A DNA stretch of 6,427 bases. Source: Clostridium sp. UBA4108. Its GTDB lineage: Bacteria > Bacillota > Clostridia > Clostridiales > Clostridiaceae. The DNA is taken from assembly GCA_002381695.1 (NCBI GenBank), contig DFXM01000025.1, positions 105,758 through 112,184 on the forward strand, in the 5' to 3' direction. Both the position numbers and the translations under genes were made by a program. Every line of letters begins with the position of its first letter. The first letter of the stretch is position 1. Shown one piece after another: positions 1 through 6,376 of the stretch. Under the pieces are notes generated by a model, which was not told the origin of the DNA, ran no database searches, and worked only from the letters and a program-made list of their open reading frames with translations.

Positions 1-53
1 AAACGGTTTGTGAGTAATAATATGTAGTTCATTATCAATATTATATTAAAACG
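1..53 (+). repeat. Left copy of a diverged inverted repeat
   Basis: This stretch is similar to the reverse complement of 6323-6376. The core at 14-30, GTAATAATATGTAGTTC, is identical in both copies. To its left AAAcGGTTT matches AAAtGGTTT, and to its right there is a further gapped match ending in ATTAAAA. By eye about three quarters of roughly 53 positions agree. The repeat lies just downstream of the small minus-strand gene. No function is recognised; it could be a dispersed intergenic repeat, a conserved control region, or a remnant of a mobile element. Confidence 0.5.
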
Positions 54-60
54 AAACCAT

Positions 61-207
61 TTATTTAAGTTGATTTTGTTTAGAATTTTGAGTATTCATA
101 TATCCAGTTTTTGAATTTCTACTGTCAGCACTATTGTCTATCATAGATGTGATTTCTGCCTTTTCTTTCCCATATCCCTTTGGTTTTTTATCTTTATTTT
201 TAGCCAT
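61..207 (-). CDS. Small Lys/Asn-rich hypothetical protein, 48 residues
   Basis: This is a short complete open frame: ATG at 207-205, TAA at 63-61. It begins MAKNKDKKPKGYGKEKAE and ends NSKQNQLK. A near-ideal ribosome binding site, AGGAGGTGG (221-213), lies 8 bases before the ATG counted from AGGAGG, and is the main reason to believe the gene. The protein is hydrophilic and basic at the N-terminus, then rich in Ser, Asn and Gln, with no Cys, signal peptide or membrane segment. Size and composition resemble the minor small acid-soluble spore proteins of Bacillus and Clostridium, but I recognise no specific family and assign no function. It is divergent from the alcohol dehydrogenase, with 229 bases between them. 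No clear terminator hairpin follows inside the window. Confidence 0.7.
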   Translation of the reverse strand: MAKNKDKKPKGYGKEKAEITSMIDNSADSRNSKTGYMNTQNSKQNQLK

Positions 208-276
208 AGATACCACCTCCTATGTTATTATCTTTTCTAAAATCCTCCAATTTATTCACATAACATGGAGTGTTTA

Positions 277-305
277 TAAATATTTAACTCTTTTATTTTT
301 GTGAA
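277..305 (-). promoter_or_regulatory. Candidate promoter for the small protein gene
   Basis: Read on the minus strand, TTCACA (305-300, five of six to TTGACA) is followed after 17 bases by TATTTA (282-277, three of six to TATAAT). It would give a leader of about 60 bases before the ATG at 207. In sequence this AT-rich such matches arise easily, so this is only a candidate. Confidence 0.25.
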
Positions 306-363
306 GATGACTTATATAGTGTTGATAAATAACTGCATATTATTAAATAATCTATTTAACTCT
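281..363 (+). repeat. 11-base direct repeat upstream of the alcohol dehydrogenase
   Basis: TATTTAACTCT occurs at 281-291 and again at 353-363, and the bases after each copy are also loosely alike (ATTTTTGTGAA against ATATTTGTAGAA). The second copy ends a few bases before the candidate -35 of the dehydrogenase promoter. It could be a repeated operator or a chance match in AT-rich DNA. Confidence 0.3.
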
Positions 364-367
364 ATAT

Positions 368-396
368 TTGTAGAAATTAAAGGAAAATGCTATAGT
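368..396 (+). promoter_or_regulatory. Candidate promoter for the alcohol dehydrogenase
   Basis: TTGTAG (368-373) and TATAGT (391-396, five of six to TATAAT) are separated by 17 bases. This fits a vegetative sigma-A promoter with a weak -35. Transcription would start around 403, giving a short leader that includes the AAGGGGG ribosome binding site at 424-430. Confidence 0.4.
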
Positions 397-436
397 AGAT
401 GATAGAATATAGCAATTTAATGCAAGGGGGATTATT

Positions 437-1543
437 ATGAGTAATTCAATATTTTTTATGCCTACAAAAATAATTTGTGAAAAAAATGCTCTGAAAAATC
501 ATGGAGCTATTATGAAAGAATTAGGTAGTACTGCTTTGATTGTCACTGGAAAAACCTCTTCAAAAAATAATGGTTCACTAGATGATGTTTTGAATACATT
601 AAAAATAAATAATATTTCATATGTAATATTCGATGAAGTTGAAGAGAATCCATCTACTGAAACCGTTAAAAAGTTGGCCCTTCTTGGGAAATCTAATAAG
701 GTAGATTTTGTAATTGGTATAGGAGGAGGATCTCCAATTGATGCCGCTAAAGCTGGTGCTGTATTAATTAAAAATCCTGATTGTTCTATAGATAACTTAT
801 TAACTCAAGGAGAATTAACAGCAATCCCTTTAATTGCAGTGCCAACAACAGCAGGTACTGGAACAGAAACTACTCCATACTCTATTGTTACTGATCATAG
901 TGTAAAAAATAAGAGAGCCATACCTCAGAAGGTATTCCCATTAGTTTCTTTTGTGGATGCTACTTATTTAATGCATACGCCACATCATGTAACCATAAAT
1001 ACTGCCATTGATGCACTATCTCATTTAATTGAAGGATATCTGTCTACTAATTCAAATATATTTAGTAATTGTTTAGCTGAAAGTGGGCTGAAACTATTTA
1101 GTCATTGTATGAGTGCCCTTTTACAGCAGGATTTTCCTTTCGAAATACGTGAAAAACTAATGGTTTCCTCCACTATTGCCGGAATGGTGATTGCACAGTC
1201 AGGAACCTCTCTTCCTCATGGTATGGGATATCCATTGACCTATTATAAAAATGTACCTCATGGCATGGCTAATGGAGTATTATTAGGTGAATATATGGAA
1301 CTTTATAAACTAAATGACAAAGCTAAAATAGATGTAATTTTATCTATTTTAGATATGAAATCTATAGAGGAGTTTAAAGGCTTTATAGATAAACTTATCA
1401 ATAAAGATATAATTAAAATTTCTCATGATGAAATTTTAGAGTATTCTAAAGCTATGGCTAATAATGAAGCAAAGTTAAAAAATCATCCTTGGAAAGTTAA
1501 ATTAGATGATATTATAAGGATATATACTAACAGTTTAAATTAG
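437..1543 (+). CDS. Iron-containing alcohol dehydrogenase
   Basis: A 368-residue member of the type III, metal-dependent alcohol dehydrogenase family, which interconverts alcohols and aldehydes or ketones with NAD(P)H in the cytoplasm. The N-terminal nucleotide-binding half carries GIGGGSPID (94-102) and PTTAGTGTE (136-144). The helical C-terminal half has all four expected metal ligands: Asp192 and His196 in DALSHLIEG, His261 in LPHGMGYP, and His275 in VPHGMANG. This matches the spacing in E. coli FucO, so the enzyme looks intact. It is slightly shorter than the usual 380-400 residues. The start is set by AAGGGGG at 424-430, six bases before the ATG. It is transcribed alone and ends at a shared terminator. 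Substrate cannot be read from the sequence: butanol, propanediol, lactaldehyde and threonine-type members share these motifs. Confidence 0.93.
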   Translation: MSNSIFFMPTKIICEKNALKNHGAIMKELGSTALIVTGKTSSKNNGSLDDVLNTLKINNISYVIFDEVEENPSTETVKKLALLGKSNKVDFVIGIGGGSPIDAAKAGAVLIKNPDCSIDNLLTQGELTAIPLIAVPTTAGTGTETTPYSIVTDHSVKNKRAIPQKVFPLVSFVDATYLMHTPHHVTINTAIDALSHLIEGYLSTNSNIFSNCLAESGLKLFSHCMSALLQQDFPFEIREKLMVSSTIAGMVIAQSGTSLPHGMGYPLTYYKNVPHGMANGVLLGEYMELYKLNDKAKIDVILSILDMKSIEEFKGFIDKLINKDIIKISHDEILEYSKAMANNEAKLKNHPWKVKLDDIIRIYTNSLN

Positions 1544-1558
1544 CTAGTTATATAAAAT

Positions 1559-1590
1559 AAGGGGCTCTATAACTGTATAAAGCCCCTTTT
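1559..1590. terminator. Bidirectional terminator between convergent genes
   Basis: GGGGCT (1561-1566) pairs with AGCCCC (1581-1586). After a C/A mismatch, TATA (1568-1571) pairs with TATA (1576-1579) around the loop ACTG. AA before the stem and TTTT after it extend the pairing and provide the U-tract on the plus strand; the minus-strand side reads TTATTTTAT. It serves the alcohol dehydrogenase and the phospholipase, whose TAA stop (1591-1589) overlaps its edge. Confidence 0.9.
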
Positions 1591-2500
1591 ATTCAACAAT
1601 TTTCATATCATTAAACATTAGTTTTTTTACCCATGCATGTAATTTTACAAAACTATTATTTTCTAATACTTCCATTTCCTTTTTTAACTCTCCAATACTA
1701 ATAATTGGCTCTAATAGCTCCATAGTATCCTTGAATCCTTCTTTTATTCTATTCTCTTTACAAATTTGATCTAAGTTTAAGGTACCTGTAATGGTGTTTT
1801 CATGTAATCCTCTAGGAATTATTTCTATTATTTTACAATTAGGGTATTGTGATTTATCTATATTACTTTCCTTAGAAAGTAATACCACGATTATAATATC
1901 ACATCCTTCTTCATATACTGGCCGTATAGGAGTGTTATCTGATATTCCACCATCTATGTATTTATTGCCTAATACCTCGGTGCAATCATAAATTCTAGGA
2001 AGAGATGCTGAGGCCACCACTATATCTTTACCTATTCTGTCATCATAATCATTAATTCTAAAATATTTAGGCTTAAAATCAGGCAATTCTGTGCATGCTG
2101 CATAACATATCTTACCTCTCCTCTTAACTACATCCACTTTTAAATATCTATTTATTATGTCTATTGCACCATTCTTAGATGCAATTCCACACTCCAATCT
2201 CTTACACATATATTTCTTAGTGAAATTTATATATCGCCACCCTAAAGCCAACTCTACACCTTTTGTTATCAACATTCTCTTACTTACTGGTACAAGCTGC
2301 TCTATAGTAACTTCTTCCCATAAATCTTCTGCAGCTTTCATATCGTCTTGTGCAAATAGTATGGCATTAAAGGCACCTATAGAAGTTCCAGCAAACACAT
2401 CTATATATTTATCTATTTTCAATTTTTTTAGTGCTTTCCAAACTCCTAATTCGTAAGCTCCTTTTCCACCACCACCTGATAGAACTAAACCTAGCTTCAT
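1589..2500 (-). CDS. Patatin-like phospholipase
   Basis: A 303-residue patatin-family serine acyl hydrolase, predicted to release fatty acids from phospholipids or other acyl esters with a Ser-Asp dyad. The oxyanion-hole loop is SGGGGKGAYELG (8-19), the nucleophile elbow is GTSIG with Ser40, and the catalytic Asp183 lies in YIDGGISDN (181-189). ASASLP (163-168) is the usual small-residue segment before it. There is no signal peptide or membrane helix, so it should be cytosolic, as for the RssA/YlbK-like bacterial members. Residues beyond about 240 form a charged helical tail. The start is supported by AAGGATGTG (2514-2506), five bases before the ATG. It is a single gene, convergent with the dehydrogenase, with an unusually long upstream gap. 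Substrate and role are unknown. Confidence 0.92.
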   Translation of the reverse strand: MKLGLVLSGGGGKGAYELGVWKALKKLKIDKYIDVFAGTSIGAFNAILFAQDDMKAAEDLWEEVTIEQLVPVSKRMLITKGVELALGWRYINFTKKYMCKRLECGIASKNGAIDIINRYLKVDVVKRRGKICYAACTELPDFKPKYFRINDYDDRIGKDIVVASASLPRIYDCTEVLGNKYIDGGISDNTPIRPVYEEGCDIIIVVLLSKESNIDKSQYPNCKIIEIIPRGLHENTITGTLNLDQICKENRIKEGFKDTMELLEPIISIGELKKEMEVLENNSFVKLHAWVKKLMFNDMKIVE

Positions 2501-2660
2501 AATTACACATCCTTATATACAAAATAATTTATAAGCATCTACTATTCATTATTTCCATATTTTTATTTTCTATTAATCATCTGAAGACAAATGCAGAGTC
2601 AAATATGTAAAGGATACTTGGCATGATACAAGGAATGGATTCTATTAGTGGAGATTTTCA

Positions 2661-2689
2661 ATAATATTCATAAACTTTTCTGAATGCAA
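2661..2689 (-). promoter_or_regulatory. Candidate promoter for the phospholipase gene
   Basis: On the minus strand TTGCAT (2689-2684) and TATTAT (2666-2661, five of six to TATAAT) are 17 bases apart. The -35 touches the Fur-like palindrome at 2688-2707. Transcription would begin near 2654 and run through about 150 untranslated bases to the ATG at 2500. The -35 match is only three of six. Confidence 0.35.
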
Positions 2690-2707
2690 ATGATATCGTT
2701 TTCATTT
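2688..2707. promoter_or_regulatory. Fur-box-like palindrome
   Basis: AAATGATATC followed directly by GTTTTCATTT forms a 20-base near-palindrome in which 8 of 10 positions of the half-sites agree. The outer AATGATA and TCATT parts look like the ferric uptake regulator box (TGATAATNATTATCA core). The site touches the -35 of the candidate phospholipase promoter, where a repressor would block it. Iron control is a guess from the motif alone. Confidence 0.3.
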
Positions 2708-2724
2708 ATCCATTTATAAATAAT

Positions 2725-2759
2725 TTAAGGAGCCTTCTATAACTTAGATTGCTCCTTAA
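2725..2759 (-). terminator. Terminator of the multicopper oxidase gene
   Basis: TTAAGGAGC (2725-2733) pairs perfectly with GCTCCTTAA (2751-2759), and inside it TCTA (2736-2739) pairs with TAGA (2745-2748). On the minus strand the stem is followed by ATTATTTATAAA. It lies about 45 bases beyond the oxidase stop codon. T-rich sequence on the plus-strand side too means it could work in both directions. Confidence 0.75.
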
Positions 2760-2803
2760 TATATTTTATTTCATATTCTTAAAGCTTTGTTATAGAAGTA
2801 CCT

Positions 2804-4426
2804 TTAATGAGGTGAGGTATTATCCTCTACCACTTTAAGAGGTCTCATCATATCATGATCCTCGTGCTCTAATATATGGCAGTGCCATACATAGTCTCCT
2901 GCATAATCCTTAAAATGCATAATAATTCTTGTAACCATTCCAGCTTCTGCTCTAACTGTATCCTTCCAGCCTTTTTCAAATTCCTTAGGTTCCACCGCAG
3001 GACCTATATATTGAAGAATTCCTTTTTCTTGAAAAAGTTGAATATCGAATGGAATTCTATCTAAAATTTTAAATTGTACTAAATGCACATGAATGGGATG
3101 TGGGAAATTAGTTAGATTAATTATATTCCATATTTCTATACTATCTAAAGCAGGCTTCTCTGTAGTTGGGTCATCCCACATATGATTATTTAACATAAGC
3201 ATAGGCCTGCCATATTGGTCAGCACTAGCACTTAAGGTCAAATTTCTTGTTTTTTTCGCCATGGATTCATCTAGCATAGTCATAGGTTGTAGAGTTTCTG
3301 GAATCTTGCTATTATCGGTAGCTTTTAAGGGAAGTATAACTCTAAATTGCATTATTAAGCTTGTGTTTGGATCAATATCACTATTTACTAAATCTATATA
3401 TGCATCTTTTAGTTTTGAAAAATCTATAATAATATCTGTCCTTTCTGCTGGTTCTAAAGTTATGGATTTCAGTTCTACAGGTTTATCAAGTAATCCACCA
3501 TCAGTACCTATTTGGTAGAATCCTTCTCCGTTAGATAAGCTCAATGTATAAGCCCTAGTATTTGAACCATTTAAAAGTCTAAGTCGATACTTTCTTGGTT
3601 CTACTTTTAAATGAGGCCATATCTTTCCATTTACTACAATAGTATTGCCTAAAAAAGCAGGGACTACAGAAGGTTTTACAGATACAGGAAATGGTGGAGC
3701 ATCAGGGTAGAAAAGAGAACCGTCCTTATTAAAACTCTTATCTTGAATCATAAGGGGTATATCATAATCCTTACTAGGCAGTTCAAGTCGGTTTTCAAGA
3801 ACATCGCCTATTATATAAAAACCCACTAAACCTGCATATACATTTAATCTAGTAGTTCCTAAGCTATGGTCGTGGTACCATAAAGTTGTACCAGGCTGAT
3901 GGTTAGTATATTTATATATTTCTCTTTTAAAGGTCTTTCCCTTAAGCAAATAGTTGTTTGTAAACCAAGCATCTGGGTGACCATCGCTATCTGAAGCCAC
4001 ATTAGCACCATGAAGATGAACCACAGTTCTTACTTCAGGAGAATCCATGGCACCGTGCAAGGTAATATCTACAGGAAGAAAATGCTTATAGGGTAATTTG
4101 TTTATCCATTTCACTAAGATGGTTTGATCCTTAAATACTTTAAGCGTAGGGCCTGGATAACAGCCATTATATCCCCATATAATGCTGCAAGGAAAGTACT
4201 TGTGAAAGTAATGGATAGATTGTTTCATACTTATTTCATAATATTCTATTCCACCGAGGATTGCTGTGGGTTTCAGTACATGAGGCTTTGGAACCTCGTC
4301 TACAAATTTAGGAATAGTATTAGGGTCAGAGGGGTCTACTTTATTATTAAAAGAATTATTAAATTCATCATTTTCACATTCATAACCATGATCTTTCAAA
4401 TATATCACATCCTTATTTATGGTCAT
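2804..4426 (-). CDS. cotA: CotA-like multicopper oxidase (laccase/bilirubin oxidase type)
   Basis: A three-cupredoxin multicopper oxidase of up to 540 residues that would oxidise phenolic, bilirubin-like or metal substrates and reduce O2 to water. All copper ligands are present: HLHG (His137, His139), WYHDH (His185, His187), HPIHVH (His443, His446, His448) and WHCHILEHEDHDMM (His515, Cys516, His517, His521, axial Met526). Glu522 and Asp148 match the proton-relay residues of Bacillus CotA, and similarity to CotA runs along the whole length. CotA begins near the equivalent of residue 37, so there is an Asn- and acid-rich N-terminal extension. No Sec or Tat signal is seen, as in CotA, which sits in the spore coat. 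The coordinates give the longest frame from the ATG at 4426, which lacks a ribosome binding site and directly follows an in-frame stop. A TTG at 4399 has a good one and may be the true start. The symbol is by resemblance. Confidence 0.92.
   Translation of the reverse strand: MTINKDVIYLKDHGYECENDEFNNSFNNKVDPSDPNTIPKFVDEVPKPHVLKPTAILGGIEYYEISMKQSIHYFHKYFPCSIIWGYNGCYPGPTLKVFKDQTILVKWINKLPYKHFLPVDITLHGAMDSPEVRTVVHLHGANVASDSDGHPDAWFTNNYLLKGKTFKREIYKYTNHQPGTTLWYHDHSLGTTRLNVYAGLVGFYIIGDVLENRLELPSKDYDIPLMIQDKSFNKDGSLFYPDAPPFPVSVKPSVVPAFLGNTIVVNGKIWPHLKVEPRKYRLRLLNGSNTRAYTLSLSNGEGFYQIGTDGGLLDKPVELKSITLEPAERTDIIIDFSKLKDAYIDLVNSDIDPNTSLIMQFRVILPLKATDNSKIPETLQPMTMLDESMAKKTRNLTLSASADQYGRPMLMLNNHMWDDPTTEKPALDSIEIWNIINLTNFPHPIHVHLVQFKILDRIPFDIQLFQEKGILQYIGPAVEPKEFEKGWKDTVRAEAGMVTRIIMHFKDYAGDYVWHCHILEHEDHDMMRPLKVVEDNTSPH
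4406..4414 (-). promoter_or_regulatory. Ribosome binding site pointing to a TTG start of the oxidase
   Basis: AAGGATGTG, eight of nine to AAGGAGGTG, lies inside the first codons of the longest oxidase frame and six bases before an in-frame TTG (4399-4397, codon 10). The phospholipase gene uses the identical AAGGATGTG five bases before its ATG. Nothing similar precedes the ATG at 4426, so translation probably starts at the TTG, giving about 531 residues. Confidence 0.6.
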
Positions 4427-4433
4427 CTAGTAC

Positions 4434-4462
4434 ATAATATGGGAATAGAATTGAGGTGATAC
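4434..4462 (-). promoter_or_regulatory. Candidate sporulation-type promoter of the oxidase gene
   Basis: On the minus strand CATATTAT (4441-4434) matches the sigma-E -10 consensus CATACAMT at six of eight positions and also the CATA of sigma-K promoters. GTATCAC (4462-4456), 14 bases upstream, partly matches the sigma-E -35 (GKATATT). It lies between the upstream terminator and the gene. Transcription would start near 4427, almost on the ATG at 4426, which fits better with the TTG start at 4399. Confidence 0.4.
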
Positions 4463-4486
4463 ATTTCTTAGATACATAATACATGA

Positions 4487-4537
4487 ATTTAAACTCTGTT
4501 TTAACATATCAATAAGAATTTAAAACAGAGTCTAAAT
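4487..4537 (-). terminator. Terminator of the ABC transporter operon
   Basis: ACTCTGTTTTAA (4493-4504) pairs perfectly with TTAAAACAGAGT (4520-4531). After one A/C mismatch, five more pairs follow (4487-4491 with 4533-4537), around a 15-base loop. The stem starts directly after the permease TAG stop. The tail on the minus strand is only moderately T-rich, so some read-through into the oxidase gene is possible. Confidence 0.7.
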
Positions 4538-5257
4538 CTAATCTACTAACACCCTTTTATATAGCAATATTAAGACTAATATTGATACAACACCTATAGC
4601 TAGTAAGGGCATTAAGGCGGTTAAGGTTATTTCATTTAGGCTAGTTAAAATCTTCATGGCATGGGTAGCTGGTAAAACATAGCTTAACTGTCCAAAGAAA
4701 CTTGGTAGCATATCCGATGGAAACATAATGCCGCTAAGGAGCATGGTTGGTAAAAAGAACATCTGTGAAACCATGGTCATGGTAGAATTTTTCTTGGTTA
4801 GTATACCAATAATTAGTCCTATGATTATGCTTACACTAATAAATAAAATTAAAAGTAAAAAATAACTTATATAATGAACTGGGTGCTCTACCTTAAATAT
4901 AATTGGAGCAGAGATATAAATAATAATAGACACAATTAAAATATGGATTAGAGCAGATACAAAGTTTGTAAAGAGCATTACCCATAGTGGAATGTTACCA
5001 ACCTTATAGGTTTTTTTAACGTCTGAAGCAAATAGCTCCACTAAAGGATTTGGTAGCCCTAAAAGTGCTGCCATGGAGACTGCAAATATGGTCATGGATT
5101 GCATTAAGGTGGTTTTTGAAAGTGGATTTATGCTTGAGAATACTGACCCCATTACCACATAAAAAATTAGAGGTATTATATAATAGATAAGTAATATTCC
5201 CTTATTTCTAAAATCTAGCTTCCATTGTAAAAATGTACTGTATATTAATGCCTTCAT
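4538..5257 (-). CDS. ABC-2 type transporter permease
   Basis: A 239-residue membrane subunit of an ABC-2 exporter, paired with the ATPase encoded just upstream. About six membrane segments can be seen, near residues 20-41, 52-70, 91-121, 129-153, 160-182 and 212-233. The segment LSGIMFPSDMLP (174-185) followed by LSYVLPATHAMK (191-202) is the typical ABC-2 signature near the C-terminus. The start is the ATG at 5257: AAGGAGG (5273-5267) precedes it by nine bases, inside the last codons of the ATPase. Longer frames from upstream TTG or ATG codons would overlap the ATPase and lack such a site. The four-base gap to the ATPase implies translational coupling. Substrate is unknown; relatives export drugs, antibiotics or lipids. 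The length is typical of the compact DrrB/YadH-like type. Confidence 0.9.
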   Translation of the reverse strand: MKALIYSTFLQWKLDFRNKGILLIYYIIPLIFYVVMGSVFSSINPLSKTTLMQSMTIFAVSMAALLGLPNPLVELFASDVKKTYKVGNIPLWVMLFTNFVSALIHILIVSIIIYISAPIIFKVEHPVHYISYFLLLILFISVSIIIGLIIGILTKKNSTMTMVSQMFFLPTMLLSGIMFPSDMLPSFFGQLSYVLPATHAMKILTSLNEITLTALMPLLAIGVVSILVLILLYKRVLVD

Positions 5258-5261
5258 ATTA

Positions 5262-6167
5262 TTACTCCTCCTTTTCCTCATTGATAATCTCAATAAATCT
5301 TTCCTCTAGTGAAGATCTTTCTACTTTTAAATCCACAATCTTATCTCCATTTTCCTTAACAATATAAAGTATTTCTGATAATGCCTCTTCAATATCACTG
5401 GCAAGTAAGGTTATATATTCTTCTAAAAGATGTATTTTATTGCTATGCTTAAGGGATATTTTGTTAAGAAGGGAATTGTTTAAGGTCTTTACACTTATTT
5501 TTATATCACTATTTGTAGACTTGATTTCACTAGGAGTTCCTATGGTGGTAATTTTTCCGCTTAAAATTATTGCAATTCTATCGCATAGAGTTTCTACTTC
5601 AGCCATATCATGACTTGTTAATATAATAGTTACTCCTCCTTGCTTTAACCTGCGGATTTCCTTGTGTAAGCTAACTCTTCCCTCTACATCTAATCCTGCT
5701 GTAGGTTCATCTAGAATTAAGAGTTTAGGTTCATGGGCTATGGCGAGGGCTAAATGTAGTCTTCGTTTTTGACCTGTGGACATATTTTCATATTGCTTTT
5801 TACAGCTCTCTCCTAATCCAAAGGTATCAAGAAGATCCTTCCTAATGGGAATGTTCTTCCACTTACAGAATAAAGTCATGGCTTCTAGGGCAGTAATATT
5901 ACCTTGTAAGGAAGAGGATTGAAGTTGAACTCCAATTAACTTATTAATATCCACATTTTCTTTTACATCTTGTCCAAATATCTCAATGATACCACTATCA
6001 TAAGACTTTATACCTTCAATACACTCAAGAGTGGTGGTTTTACCGGCACCATTAGGACCAAGTAATCCAAAAATCTCCCCTTCTCTTACTTCAAAATTAA
6101 TATTGTCTACAGCGGCAACTTTTCCATAGGATTTTTTAAGATTCTTAACTTTTAAAACTATGCTCAC
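5262..6167 (-). CDS. ABC transporter ATP-binding protein (ABC-2 exporter)
   Basis: A 301-residue nucleotide-binding subunit that powers the permease encoded next to it. In order it has Walker A GPNGAGKT (37-44), the Q-loop near Gln83, the signature MSTGQ (129-133) in place of LSGGQ, Walker B LLILDEP (149-155) with catalytic Glu154, the D-loop AGLD (157-160) and the switch His186. All essential residues are intact. From about residue 220 there is a charged C-terminal domain of the kind common in CcmA/DrrA-like ATPases. The protein is cytosolic and membrane-associated through the permease. It starts with GTG at 6167, preceded nine bases upstream by AAGGAGG (6183-6177). It is the first gene of a two-gene operon. 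No regulator gene is seen beside it in the window. Multidrug or antimicrobial export is the likeliest role but is not proven. Confidence 0.93.
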   Translation of the reverse strand: MSIVLKVKNLKKSYGKVAAVDNINFEVREGEIFGLLGPNGAGKTTTLECIEGIKSYDSGIIEIFGQDVKENVDINKLIGVQLQSSSLQGNITALEAMTLFCKWKNIPIRKDLLDTFGLGESCKKQYENMSTGQKRRLHLALAIAHEPKLLILDEPTAGLDVEGRVSLHKEIRRLKQGGVTIILTSHDMAEVETLCDRIAIILSGKITTIGTPSEIKSTNSDIKISVKTLNNSLLNKISLKHSNKIHLLEEYITLLASDIEEALSEILYIVKENGDKIVDLKVERSSLEERFIEIINEEKEE

Positions 6168-6269
6168 AATTTACTTCCTCCTTGCTCTATTTATATATTC
6201 TAGATTTTAATTAGATTTTGTAATGATTAATATATATGAAATTTTTCCATAATTTATCATCTTAAGTTT

Positions 6270-6300
6270 ATTATAATATATTACGATACATAGAATGCAA
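6270..6300 (-). promoter_or_regulatory. Candidate promoter of the ABC transporter operon
   Basis: On the minus strand a perfect TATAAT (6275-6270) is preceded by TTGCAT (6300-6295) with a 19-base spacer, longer than the ideal 17. The leader would be about 95 bases. The -10 is good, but the spacer and the AT-rich setting keep confidence modest. Confidence 0.4.
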
Positions 6301-6322
6301 TATATATTTGAAAAAATTTACT

Positions 6323-6376
6323 TTTTTAATAAAGTGTTGATTTTAGAACTACATATTATTACGAAGAAAACCATTT
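6323..6376 (-). repeat. Right copy of a diverged inverted repeat
   Basis: Read on the minus strand this matches positions 1-53. The identical 17-base core (GAACTACATATTATTAC on the plus strand) is at 6346-6362, with AAATGGTTT on one side and a gapped ATCAA..TATTAAAA match on the other. It lies upstream of the candidate promoter of the ABC operon. The cause of the duplication is not evident. Confidence 0.5.

Larger units (their letters stand above)
2501..2803. other. Intergenic region between the phospholipase and oxidase genes
   Basis: This 303-base gap holds, from the right, the terminator of the oxidase gene (2725-2759), a Fur-box-like palindrome (2688-2707) and a candidate minus-strand promoter (2661-2689). 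That promoter would leave a leader of about 150 bases before the phospholipase ATG. In the leader region, TTGACT (2602-2597) looks like a -35 but has no good -10 at 16-18 bases. Only very short open frames without convincing ribosome binding sites are present. I see no RNA gene. Confidence 0.6.

Noticed and set aside
1791..1991. Open frames on the plus strand opposite the phospholipase gene, and similar ones opposite the oxidase gene (for example 2157-2456, 3261-3518, 4124-4459).
   Set aside because: They lie antisense to genes with intact catalytic motifs, lack ribosome binding sites, and encode nothing recognisable.
2574..2602. TTGACT at 2602-2597 as the -35 of a phospholipase promoter.
   Set aside because: No acceptable -10 is found at 16-18 bases; the best match, ATTAAT, needs a 19-base spacer and matches only four of six positions.
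2623..2664. Short plus-strand frame starting MIQGMDSISGDFQ, with AAGGA upstream.
   Set aside because: It has only 13 codons, lies in a gap best explained by minus-strand signals, and shows no recognisable similarity.
5258..5293. Longer N-terminus for the permease from a TTG at 5293 or an ATG at 5281.
   Set aside because: It would overlap the ATPase gene, has no properly placed ribosome binding site, and adds a very basic stretch not expected in the family. The ATG at 5257 has AAGGAGG at good spacing.
2804..6167. A joint copper-handling system made of the oxidase and the ABC exporter.
   Set aside because: A strong hairpin separates the two units, the oxidase has its own promoter candidate, and the exporter is the generic ABC-2 type without metal-binding motifs.
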